From: Paulinella micropora
Lineage: Eukaryota > Cercozoa > Imbricatea > Euglyphida
Length of the DNA stretch: 64,000 nt
NCBI GenBank assembly: GCA_009731375.1
Contig: BJOX01000272.1
Span: forward strand, 672,123 to 736,122
Direction of reading: 5' to 3'
Shown: positions 18,730 to 30,112 of the stretch, in pieces
Numbering within the stretch: the stretch's first letter is position 1
Layout: each line of letters begins with the position of its first letter
The notes under the pieces: generated by a model
What the model was told of the DNA's origin: nothing
What the model saw: only the letters and a program-made list of their open reading frames with translations
Databases searched by the model: none
Position numbers and translations under genes: made by a program

Positions 18730-20735
18730 ATGGCCCTTGCTGTCGTTGCATGCTTTTTGTTCTACATAGTGGCCACAATTGAGCTTAGCAGGGCCTTTGG
18801 GAAATGGAATGTTGACGACTCTGGAAACATGAACTAGCGAGGAACGTACACTTGGCCGGATGGGGCACTCTTTGAGGGTGAGCTCAAGGACTGCTTACCG
18901 AACGGGAAAGGGGTGAAGACTTGGCCGGAATGGAAGCGTGATTTAGAGCAAAAATTGTGGAACATTTTTGATGGGGATCGCTATGAGGGCGAGTTCAAGG
19001 ACGGTCAGAGGAACGGGCAAGGAGTGCAGACCTGGCCATTTGGGAAGCGCTATGAGGGCGAGTGGAAGGACGATAAGAGGAACGGGCAAGGAGTGATGAC
19101 CTTGCCGGATGGGCAGCGCTATGAGGGCGAGTGGAAGGACGATAAGAGGAACGGGCAAGGAGTGTGGACCTGGCCGGATGGGAAGCTATGAGGGCAAGTG
19201 GAAGGACAGTAAGAAGAACGGGCAAGGAGTGATGACCTTGCCGGATGGGGAGTGCTATGATGGCGAGTGGAAGGACAATAAGATACACGGGCAAGGAGTG
19301 CTGACCTGGCCGGATGGGCAGCGCTTTGAGGGCGAGTTCAAGTTCGCGAATGGATACGTCGACGGGCAAGGAGTGATGATCTGGCCGGATGGGAAGCGCT
19401 ATGAGGGCGAGTTCAAGGACGATCAGAGGAACGGGCAAGGAGTGATGACCTTGCCGGATGGGGAGCGCTATGAGGGCGGGTTCAAGGACGATCAGAGGAA
19501 CGGGCAAGGAGTGCAGACCTGGCCGGATGGGGCGCGCTATGAGGGCGAGTGGAAGGACAATAAGATACACGGGCAAGGAGTGTTGACCTGGCCGGATGGG
19601 AAGCGCTCTGAGGGCGAGTGGAAGGACAATAAGATACACGGGCAAGGAGTGATGACCTGGCCGGATGGGAAGCGCTATGAGGGCGAGTGGAAGGACGGTC
19701 AGAGGAACGGGCAAGGAGTGATGACCTGGCCGGATGGGAAGCGCTAATAATATATGAGGGCGAGTGGAAGGACAGTCAGAGGAACGGGCAAGGAGTGATG
19801 ATTTGGCCGGATGGGCGCCCTATGAGGGCGAGTGGAAGGACGATAACGTCAACGGGCAGGGAATGCCGACCTGGTCCGGTATGTGGCGCTATGAGGGCGG
19901 CTGGAAAGATGACTGGAGGAACGGAGAAGGAGTGTACACCTGGCCCAACGGCAAGCTATGCCGCTCAATGGTGTTTTCATCTTGTTCCTTCTTATTTAAA
20001 ATGGGCTTGTCACCCGCTCTTCCCAGCAGCTTGTTGTCGCCTACCTGGACTATCCTTGCTATCCCGCAGGAGGCCGCGGTCCAGCTTAGCCAGCAGACCG
20101 CCCAGCTGGCCGCCTTGCAGCTGCAGACTGCAGACAATGACGCCTTCGCTCTCTGCAAGAAACACTTCAACGAAGAGTACAAGACGTTGCTAAGCTCATT
20201 CCACCAGCACGACAAGGAGCTCTGCACGGTGTCAGTGCTGCCATCTCTCTCAGCTCTTGGCCTGTACCTGACCCTGGTGCTTGGTGCCGGGTACACATGG
20301 TGGCGGCAAGACCTCACGGTCGTGTGCTTAGCTTTCTTCCTGTTTCTCTTCTTGTTGCTGATCCTTGACATTTCCCTGACTGCTACAAGCTTTGGCATCA
20401 TCGAGGAAAGCAACCAGCGCACCAAGGCTTCCTTGATGTCTCAAGCAAAGCAGCTGCACATAGGCGACCACCGACCAGACAACGTTGTCCTAGGGATGGC
20501 TATGGAAAACTTACACCAGAACTTGGAGTCTTTAGATGTGAAAATCTTGTGCGCTGGAAAGCCAATAGCGTCTATGTCCATGTGGTCGCTATCTTCTCTG
20601 CTTGGCATGCTAAGTATACCGCTATCTTCTCTGCTTGGCATGCTAAGTGTACCCGCAGCTGGTCGAAGCCTGATCCTCTCAATTTACCGCACTTGCTTTT
20701 GTCGGCGGGCGGAACACCTGCATAGCGATTGAAAC
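18730..20735 (+). pseudogene. MORN-repeat membrane protein gene with internal breaks
   Basis: ATG 18730 gives a hydrophobic N-terminus (MALAVVACFLFYIVATIELS). After an in-frame TAG at 18,835 the frame stays open into MORN repeats. About 15 units of 23 residues follow (pattern YEGEWKDGQRNGQGVMTWPD), nearly identical as 69-nt units. Frame breaks: a 2-nt loss near 19,187, an 8-nt insertion near 19,745 and a 1-nt change near 19,816. A likely 76-nt intron (donor near 19,971, acceptor ATCCCGCAG near 20,067) precedes a Gln/Ala helix. Two membrane segments follow (LSALGLYLTLVLGAGY and VCLAFFLFLFLLLILDI), then a cytoplasmic tail. MORN repeats typically bind membranes or link membrane and cytoskeleton; the specific role here is unknown. 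Confidence 0.65.
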
Positions 20736-20819
20736 CGAACCTACGCGAAGTGAAACCGAACCTACGCGAAGTGAAACGTGCAGAGATCAGATAGGCACAC
20801 ATAAAGGTATGTATATGGA

Positions 20820-20864
20820 TCGATAGGTAGGTAGGTAGGTAGGTAGGTAGGTAGAATAGATAGA

Positions 20865-20942
<78 letters not shown>

Positions 20943-20975
20943 GGATGGATGGATAGATGGATGGATGGATGGATG

Positions 20976-21054
<79 letters not shown>

Positions 21055-21155
21055 CCAGCTTTAGACTCTGCTGCCATTTTTGCATGCTGCTCGCCCTAGC
21101 TAGACAGATAGTGAGATAAACAGATAGTTAGATAGATAGATAGATAGAATCTTAT

Positions 21156-21228
<73 letters not shown>

Positions 21229-21241
21229 GGATAGATGGATG

Positions 21242-21340
<99 letters not shown>
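20820..21340. repeat. (GATA)n microsatellite with short unique interruption
   Basis: GATA units with GGTA and GGAT variants. A unique stretch of about 70 bp near 21,053-21,120 interrupts it. Confidence 0.95.
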
Positions 21341-21966
21341 GAGATATCGACTAGTGTCAGAAAAAAGGAGCTTCTGATTTCGTCAACCAAGGAAGTCTGT
21401 TGGTAAAGTATTCACCCGATGCCCAGCTTAGCCGTGATGTTTGCACGGAAGGGACTGATACAGGCAATACCAAAGCTCCCTAGTACCAGGCGGGGCCAGG
21501 GCTCGTTCCATAAGCGCCCCTTGCAGAACGAGCTCCCACCTCCATTACAGAGGACCCAGTAAGCAGATGGAGTTTCGAGACTGTTCGACAGTCTAGTATA
21601 AACCGACAGAGCACTGTGGGTTTTATTCCGGGCTCAACAAGCGAGAAAGGGCACCCTGAGGGAACAGGATTGTGCTTCCCGTCGCTATTTCGGCATGTGA
21701 CTTATAGGCGTATGGCTAGGCACACATAAGGCACCCCACCACGGGCCCAGCACACCCACACCATCCCCTAATTCTCTGTCTGTCGACAGATGGCACCCAT
21801 TTCAAAAAACCAAGCCCAAGGGAGGGTCAGTGACACCTCAAGTGGCCTTGGTTCACTCCGTGGAGTAAGTGATGAGATCAACTGATGAGATATCGACTAA
21901 TGTCAGAAAAAAGGAGCTTCTGATTTCGTCAACCAAGGAAGTCTGTAAAGTATTAACCCGATAGAT
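21340..21966. repeat. unit flanked by about 80-bp direct repeats
   Basis: The sequence beginning GATGAGATATCGACTA occurs at 21,340 and again at 21,882, about 80 bp each and near-identical apart from small indels. About 460 bp of unique DNA lie between. GATA repeats stand outside both ends. No ORF is seen in the unit. It could be a small terminal-repeat element or a local duplication. Confidence 0.5.
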
Positions 21967-22019
21967 AGATCCAGCGTAAGATTGCACAGCAACTTGGAAG
22001 GTTCTCCAGCTACGTACAC

Positions 22020-24650
22020 TAAGTAAGTAAGCAAGTAAGTAAGTAAGCGTAAGTAAGCGTAAGTAAGCGTAAGTAAGTTAGTAAGAAGCATATCCAGATT
22101 GAATACTCAGTCCTGCAGCTAGCACATCTGAGACTCTACCGTTCAGAGTCGTAATTATTCATCATCTTGGACTTCTTTTAACATTCTATTTCTATTTCTT
22201 CCCTTCATGTTTTTATCTGTCTCCTCCCCTGCTTTCCCAACAGTTATTTTTCATTTTCTCTCCTGCTGTTCCAACACAAATAGCCTCCGAGAATACTTGC
22301 CGCTCGTAGGGGCTGATGAATCATTTTATCCCCTTCATCTGTTTAAACCTTTTTTTTCTTCTCTGATTTTCATTTTTCTCGACTTCACCCCAGAGCTTCT
22401 CTCTGTAGTCTGCGTTTTCTCTCTTTCTTCGACTCTATTTTGACCCATGTTAGCCTACTTCCATCCTTCCTTTTCAGTTCTACGAAAAGTAAGCGTCCTT
22501 CGCTTATAAAAGTCGTTCAGCTAGTGGAAAAATTTATGTACTATATTGAAGGAAAAGCTGTCGTCATGTTCCGCCAATGGATCCTGATACTGTCGTCATC
22601 AGTGTATTGTCACGACGATGAATTAGATGAACTAAAAGATGCGCTCATGAAAAAAAATTGAGAAAAGCTCGAAAAATTTGGTTCCCCTTGAATGTCCGAA
22701 GTGTCCAGAGTGTCTTTTGATCACACGGTTTGACACTGCAAAATTTTCGAAGAAATTCGAAAGGTTGGACCTGATTTCACTGTGACGTGGGAACAAAAAC
22801 TGACCGTTGAAGTTGGGCATGTGACATTTTCTCTGGACACTTTGTCTTGGACACTGGCTCAGTATCAGACTCTGATCATTGCCCCCTTCATCGAAGCCTC
22901 GGAGTCTGTAACCGTAGGTGCAGGTTCTTTGTTAGCGACTTCAGTTGTGACGATATAGACTTTAATATTATAAGATGATCGTCCTCTTTTCTTCCCTGTA
23001 CCTTCCGAGCCGAGTAAAAAGGCGGGGCGGAGTAAAACAGAGGTGAATTAACTTTCCGCCAACATTAGGCAGGCGGGATGAGTTTCCTTAAACCATTCAA
23101 AGGCATTTCAAAGTGTTCAGGACTTAAAATATTGTGAGAGTCGTTGATGATGGGACCGGTGGTAACGCCGCAAGGTGACACCGCAGTCACTGACTAGTAT
23201 CGGTAAATTTGTTGACAAGGACGTGAGATTTGAAAAATTCCACAACTTGATTCATGACTCGAGGTTTTTTCACAAAAGCCTCCAAATTCTGGTTCGTGAC
23301 ACACTGCGGCACAGAAGCAACTATTAATACAAGTTGTACTTGACGGTCACTCTGCTCTGAAGTCATCCTTCATTGTACGGTACTTGACTTGCAGTACAAT
23401 ACTCTTGAACTAGTTTTGCGAAGTATTAATATTAATACAACTTAGCACTCAACTGCGACTCACTGGCAACTTGATCTACGTTCAGTCGTGTTCGTATATG
23501 ATTGCAACTCAAGGCTTGAAGTCTGCCGCCAACAAGTGTAGTAGAAATCTACGTAAACCGTCCTCTAAGTCACTGTTCAAACGAAGCCTACCGTGACCGC
23601 TCTGCTACTATGATTTACTGATATTTCAACTGCTCCGAGGCTCTGGAGTCAGGACTTAATGCAGCCATAGAGATCTTTATTTAGTAACTTCGGAGTTTCG
23701 GCGTTGTGTAATTACCCTTTGGGACCGTTGTATTTTTCCCAACACATATTTTACGCAAACCGTGGCACTGTCACAGTTTTATTAGAACTTGAGTTAATAA
23801 TCGTTGATTAGGTAATAAACTCCGGTTTGCCGAGAGACTTTGTTCGAAGCCGCGATGCCCAATCGACACTTTAATCCGCAAGTAGAACTCAGAGGTAGTA
23901 ACGAAACTGAATAAAAGTCCACACGACTGTAATTATTGCACAATGATTATTGTCCAATCTTGAATACCAATAAAGTCCGTCACCTCCGCTCTTATTGACT
24001 AGAACTACACGGTCATTCGACTATACGAATAAATTACTTTCCCACTCATAAAGCAATTACTAATGGTAAACGTAGTTAACCTTCCAACGCTCCCCCTTAG
24101 TTCTATGCGATATGCAAGTAATGATTAATACCTCTATGATTAATAACTATTGCAAAGCGATAAATGGCCACCATTTCAAATTGTAAGATTGAAGTGGTTG
24201 TTAAGTCACAAAACTGAAAAATCGCCATTCCATTCCAGTCCAACCGCCTTTGTTTCGTTACCACAATGGCATCTCGATGTTACGATTAAAACATCCGCAG
24301 TAGTCTTTCAAGTATGACCATATTAGCACGTAAACTGAATTACATCACCGACTCATTGAGTCCAATATAATTAGTTGAATTCTGCCATCCCGCCAATAAT
24401 GAAGATTACGCGACGTACAGTCGGCTCCGATGACTGATGTCCTCTTCCCGCTCTCGTCGCAATACGATCGATGGTGATGCAAACCACACGCCTCGCATTC
24501 GCGCTCGACTTTTAAGTCCACGGGAACATTTTCTCAATGCGCTCGACTACCTGCGCAAAACACTTCCTGCACACTCCAAAGAGAGAAAACTTACAACAGA
24601 ACAAGATTAGTTGACTCTGCGGAAATTTGCGTATTTTACGTGAGCTTACA
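22020..24650. other. no gene recognised
   Basis: A short (AAGT/AAGC)n run at 22,020-22,085 is followed by pyrimidine-rich DNA (22,150-22,440) and about 2 kb with no convincing frame on either strand. A 73-aa frame at 22,440-22,661 has no recognisable features. Nothing else can be supported. Confidence 0.5.
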
Positions 24651-24654
24651 GACT

Positions 24655-25835
24655 TGAGAAATAAATTTATGGATCAAGTTTTACCATGAACTTACTAACG
24701 AGATATTCAAACTGATCTGTTGGAACATGTTTTGTTAGTACGTCTGCAATCTGTTTCTTTGTCCCTACTTTCACAAATTTAATCTCATTGTCTCTCTGTG
24801 TGTGATGAATGAAATGAAGTTCTAGGGGTAAGTGTTTGGTGCGAGCTGCTAAGATAGTCTGAGCGTTGTCCTCATAAAGCTCTATCGGTCCCTTTTGCGC
24901 TATTTCTAACTCTTCCGTGATATGTCGTAGCTAATCCCTCCCGTATACATTCTGCTGCCGCGAAAATTTTAGCATCATTAGAGCTGAGTGCGATTCTCAT
25001 CTGTCGCTTTGACAACCAAGCTACCGGGTCTCCTCCCAAAGTCACTACGTAACCTGTGCGTGACTTTCCGGTCTTTTTACAGACCTTATGCGCAGCATCT
25101 GACCACAGAGTAATCTGCTGGTAATAAGTATGTTCTTCCTTCTTGAGATGATCTAGGCCCGTGAAATGCGATACCGCGAAATGAATTTTTTAAATACCTA
25201 AAGATCCTACCTAATTATAAGGCACAAGCTAGTCCTGGGTCTACTGTCTGCATGACGCTAGCTGCATTGAGTGCTTGATCTGCGTCGGGGCGTGCCATCT
25301 TTGTTAGAAACAAAAGCTTCCCTACCAAACTAGGTATTGAATGTTTCCTAAAGGCACCGGTTTCTCCCATGGGTTCGGGGTCATGCTCAGCACTAGGAGT
25401 ACTGACTGGTCGAACATCGGCATATCCTACATCCTTTAAAATCTGTTTCTGATACTTATTCTATTCTGATGCAATAAAATGCGTTCTCCTTCCTGAACTA
25501 TCTCTATTCCTTTAAACTCCTTAGCCACTCCCAAACGCTTAAAAGGATAAAACTTTTCTAGTTTACTAGCCAAACGGTCGTACGCTCGTTCGTTAGGAGC
25601 TGAGAAAATAAGATCGTCTACATGGAAAATACCTATGATAGCATCTCTTATTGGCTTATCCTACGAACATGCATAAATCTGAGTCTAGTAACCTGACTCC
25701 TAATTCCTCCAACTTAGGGGCTAAAATCTCATACCATCTCCTACCAGCTTGCGGCGCGCCATACAGAGCTCCATCTACTCTCCATATCATGCCTTTATGC
25801 TCCTCACTGTCTATCCCATCGGGTGCATATCACAC
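24655..25835 (-). pseudogene. Copia-type retrotransposon, RT C-terminal half to RNase H
   Basis: Minus-strand fragments give GMIWRVDGALYGAPQAGRRW (Copia RT), then IGIFHVDDLIFSAPNERAYD with the variant catalytic HVDD. At the left comes RNase H: LWSDAAHKVCKKTGKSRTGY, GGDPVAWLSKRQ and IALSSNDAKIFAAAECIREG. Numerous stops and shifts show decay. The upstream part is missing at the 25,840 side, next to a G/C-flanked gap. A matching 5' part lies at 42,362-44,110 on the same strand. Confidence 0.75.
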
Positions 25836-25929
25836 GAAATCACACGCAACTGTCACTGGTGGCACGCACTGCCACCCGCCACCTAAAAACCAGCAGCCAC
25901 ACAGCAGGAACTACGTCAGCATCCGCGGG

Positions 25930-25990
25930 GGGTGGGAGGGGGGGGGGGGGGGNNNNNNNNNNCCCCCCCCCCCCCCCCCCCGCCCCGCCC
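25930..25990. other. assembly gap flanked by G and C homopolymers
   Basis: A run of G, 10 N, then a run of C. The junction should not be trusted as contiguous. Confidence 0.9.
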
Positions 25991-26102
25991 CCGCCCCCGC
26001 CCCACCTGCCGGCCGCGACCAATCCTGTACAATATTACATACATGAACATTCATTGCTTTGCACACTAGTTTATGCATGTAAGTAGCTAGTGGATCACCT
26101 AC

Positions 26103-29100
26103 TCAAGCTTGCCACTCCTGATCATCACTGCAATCCTCTTCCTCCTCTTCTGGATCGCCGTCGCCACACTCCTCACACCCTCGCCAATCGAGGTGGCTGG
26201 GTGCGATGGAGTTGGCGCATTCGCACTGCGGGCAGATGTAGTCTTTCTGTTCCTCAGGCAGCCAGGCTTCCTGATCTTGCTTCTCTTCATCGGCGCCAAC
26301 GTAGGACACACCTGCCGCCACTGCACTGACAGGTCTGGACGACGATGAAGAGGATCCGGAGGAGGGAGAGGAAGAAGAAGAAGAGGAAGAAGAAGAAGAG
26401 GCGGAAGAGGATCCCTTGGCATCCTGAACAGCAGGGCTGTTAGCTTCTAGCCTCTTACGCAGCGCAGCCAGTTTACCTGACACATGTAAGCCCAACTCTC
26501 GCAGCTTCTCCTTGCACTGCTTCTTTGTGAGGTTGGCATATAATCCCACGTCTCCGTCTTTGGATGCATCGGGATCCGCAGGCATATTCTCCTCGAGGCG
26601 CGTTCTGAGCTCGGCGACCCGCCCATCGCTTGGTAAGCCCATGTCTTGCAGCATCTTCCGCAGCTCCGCTGCCTTGAACGAGTCAAATCTCCCCTTCTTT
26701 GCCTTCTTGCGCTTCGAGCGGGATGTAGCCTCCTTGCGAAAGTAGGCGATCTTGTCGTCCCTGCTCATCCCAGTTGTAGCGTCCGATCGGACGTGGACGG
26801 CCGCCTGCTTCCCTCCAGTGCCGTGCACTGTTGGGCACCTTTCTCCGTTGGGATGTCCAATATGGGGCTGCTTGACACGCTGGGTGCACTTCTCGCACCG
26901 GGGCCGACTTCAGAGTCCTGCCGGAGGTCGATGACGATACTGTCTGCGTCGTTGACAGCGCTTGAGTGCTGCATACAGGACGCCGGACACAAACACTTTG
27001 CCTTCTGCTTTCTCAGGCGCAGGGCGGGAATACTTAAACGATCGAAGCTCCCGAAAGCCCCAGGAGCCAAGCTTGCGTGGGCGCACTGGGTTGGCCTTAA
27101 TCCACGCCTCGATGACGTCGGTATCGTGCCCGTAGTATCGATTGTGCTCGTAGCCTGCGCCCTCCATAGCTTCCAGCCAGTCTTCTACAAGCGAAAATCC
27201 ACGCCCCTACTCGACCTAAGCTTGCAAAAAGACGTGGGTGAACTTCCGTTTGGATCAGTCACACTGATTCCACGCGTGGTTAGCGCAGAGACAGTGTGTC
27301 TCCATGTCGATGCCATACTTTTCACGGTAGCAGGATTCGGCATACAAGAACTCGTAGTTCTGAAAATCCCCGCCACCGTCACCGGTACGGACACCAGGAC
27401 TAGGAAGGGACGAAATCTCACCGCTGCCTCCGTCCGCCTCACTGCGGCAGTGAAAGTCCCAAACGTAGCGCGTCGTTGCCCCGGAGTGCGCCGTCATCAT
27501 CACGTTGTGAATGTACTCGTACTGCATATGCCAGTCCGCGCGTCGAGTAACCAATGTGAAGAGCAAGTTGTTCATCTTGCATCCGTTCTCTGAGTACCAC
27601 GAGATATAGTCCTGGTAAATGACCCACTGGCCCGATCCAGCCTCCAATGCTTCGATGCGCGCCTGGATGTAGCTACACACCACCAAACGCACAACAAAGT
27701 GCGGTTGACAGAGAGTCTAGACTTCAAAACTTTTTGCATCACAATACCAGCACATGACCTGAGTTAGTTTACATAGGTCATCTGATGGGCTTGCAATGAT
27801 TAGATGATATGCGCCTTGTGATTTTCGGTGTTAAATTTGCTTTAGTCAAATTAAACACAGGAAATCACCAGTAACGTCGTCCTGCCTTTGCAATTTGTGT
27901 TCCGGCAGCATTGTAACACGCGCATCTGCATTAATATGATGATTCGTGTGTTACAATGCCAACTAGCATCGTTTCAGGTGGCATCGGTTACTGCAGCAGT
28001 GAACGGGGGTTTCGTCAAAGTAGATAGTAATTGGGTGTACATGTATCTACCATATCGAAACCCCTTACATCAGCTGAGGCGCATTTGCATTAATATGATG
28101 ATTTGTGTGTTACAATCATAATGCAACAAGCATCGTTTCAGGTTGCATCGGTTACGGCAGCAGTGAACAGGGGTTTCGTCATGATTAATAGGGATTGGGT
28201 GTACACGTGTGGACCATAGCGAAACCCCTTACATCAGCAAGAACAACAAGCACTAAAACCATAATTGATTACCTGCGCTGGACTTGGTAGTAGTTATCGT
28301 GCCTCTTGGCTCGGTGGACACGAACCTTCAGCTTCTGGATGAGCGTCAGGTTGCGCTGGCCGTCCTTTTTATCCTCCTCCCGCGCAAGCTCCGCCTTCCA
28401 GCGGTCCCAGTTGTCGTGCCAGTGACAAGGAACTGTCTTAGTGATACAACGAAACAAGATCTGGGAATCAGCCAACATCTTGTTCAGAGTTGCACGGGTA
28501 CGTGGCTGATAGAAGTGGTGATAAGCGGTACCGCAGCGGCCTTTACAAATGTACGCTTCCGCGTTCTTTACTACCCACTTCCCAGCCTTCATGTCTGCTA
28601 CCAGGCGCTCAACTGAACCAGCGTCTGACACCATCTGTGCGTAAATGCTGGGGAAGAATGCAGTCTTATAGTTCTCATGGAAACTGTCTAAATTACTGTA
28701 CCAATACAGCATATCGCGACCGGATTTTGCATTCATGCCTTCCAGGATTACTTTCCCTGTTATGCGGCCCTCCCTGTCGGTGATGTAATCACTGGATTCA
28801 TGATCCATCCACACTTGGCTGAAAATGTCAACGCGAGCTTCATTGTCAGCTGTTTTCCTTTCCTCTTCTAGTATTTTAGCGATTTGTTCTGCTCTGCGAC
28901 CGTATCTCCTGCTAGGATTGTCAAACCAAGCATGGAAATATTTTTTGGTCATCTTGCCTCGCAGCTTAGCCACTATTTCCTGCTTATGGGTATACTTTGG
29001 AGGTAGCTCTTCAATCAGCTGCTTCACTGCGTGAGCAGCTTCAACTTCAGTTGTGTTGCTTTGCAGCATAGCAGCAGTCTTGCTAAACCTGTCTCTGCCC

Positions 29101-29586
29101 TGCTTGGAAAGAAGCGTTTCCTGCAGTTCCTCATCAGTGCAAACGCTAGCCACTGCCTCAACAATGCGCTTTCTCTGTTGATATTCCCTGCTTTTGCTCA
29201 GCCGCTTAGCATGTTGAGTGCTAACAGAAGACTCGTCTATACGAGCCCGCGAATGGCTGCTGCTTACACTCTTTTTGTTCGTACTTATACGCGCAGCCGA
29301 TGATGCATGCGCACGTGCAAAGGGTTCCTCAGAGGAGTCCTCGCAGGAGTCCTCATAGTTCATATGTCTACCACCATTTGTTTGCACATGGTTTCTGAGA
29401 GGAGTCCTCGCAGGAGTCCTCATAATTCATATGTCTACCACCATTTGTGGCTGTGGCTGCGGACGAGGAGCCGGAAGACGCAGACTCCGATTCACTGTCT
29501 GGATCCGGTGCAGTTGCTTTCTGTCCTAGTGTCAATGCGGCATTGCTCTGCACTGCTTTCAATGAGAGACGGGACAAAAGAGACAT
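26103..29586 (-). CDS. spliced SAP-domain protein gene, broken by a 67-bp duplication
   Basis: Exon 1 29,586 to about 28,273 (MSLLSRLSLKAVQSNAALTL...), a 600-nt intron with donor CAG/GTAATC, exon 2 about 27,672-27,264, exon 3 about 27,184-26,977, and exon 4 26,907-26,103. Exon 4 begins with a zinc-binding pattern (CEKCTQRVKQPHIGHPNGERC shortened: CX2C...HX...C). Two SAP motifs follow (FKAAELRKMLQDMGLPSDG; TKKQCKEKLRELGLHVSGK), then a Ser run, a second Cys cluster (CPQCECA, CEECG) and an acidic end. SAP motifs bind DNA, often at scaffold regions. Exon 1 is not recognised. A 67-bp tandem duplication (29,361-29,494) shifts the frame; one copy alone would be open. Splice sites are approximate. 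It could be a host gene or mobile-element cargo. Confidence 0.55.
27900..28245. repeat. two tandem copies of about 165 bp inside an intron
   Basis: Both contain GCATTAATATGATGATT, then GCATCGTTTCAGGT, CAGCAGTGAACRGGGGTTTC and CGAAACCCCTTACATCAGC. Within each copy, GGGGTTTCG and CGAAACCCC are complementary and can form a stem. They lie in the first intron of the SAP gene. Confidence 0.65.
29361..29494. repeat. 67-bp tandem duplication in coding sequence
   Basis: CATATGTCTACCACCATTTG recurs 67 bp apart (29,361 and 29,428) with near-identical surroundings. The length is not a multiple of three and switches frame within the SAP gene. Confidence 0.8.
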
Positions 29587-29890
29587 TGCAGGTGTCCTGC
29601 AGTCAAATTAGCAAACAAAAAGATGATGAGATGACAAATTAATAATGATAATAAATGTACCGGAAGGAAGGGGAACAAGGCAAACTTTCCGCAGTTAAGT
29701 CTAAATTAGAAAACACATTGAAATGGTGCTACAGTAATTATAAGAGATAGCATGTATACCTGCATGTTAAGCTCTTCTATAACGCCCGAAGGCGTCATCT
29801 AAGAGCTGGAACTGGAGCTGGACATCGTTCAAAAGGGTCTTGGCGGAATTGCTTGATTCGCACAAAAGTGGAATTCAGCCAACAAAAAAA

Positions 29891-30095
29891 AGCGTCATTT
29901 CACAAATATCAGTGGGTGGGCCGTAAGGGAGACTGAAAAGTGAACGCTGCAGTGTTAATTACGGTAATAAATTAAGCGGGAACTATTGTTCCCGCTCCAA
30001 AATTTTAAACATTACAAAGACAACCCCTTCACCCTCAGATTTGATTTTTCGCTCTAGCACAAAAGTGCTTAGAGCAAATTTTACGGTTTTTTTTT
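29891..30095 (+). repeat. split direct repeat A1
   Basis: About 205 bp beginning AGCGTCATTTCACAAATATC and ending in a T-run after TTTTACGG. It matches 36,130-36,335 with very few differences. Confidence 0.85.
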
Positions 30096-30112
30096 AATAT
30101 TGGGAAATCGAG

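Noticed and set aside
22850-22935. Weak resemblance to the small-subunit rRNA 3' end (CCGTAGGTG)
   Set aside because: Only a short word matches; flanking rRNA sequence is absent.
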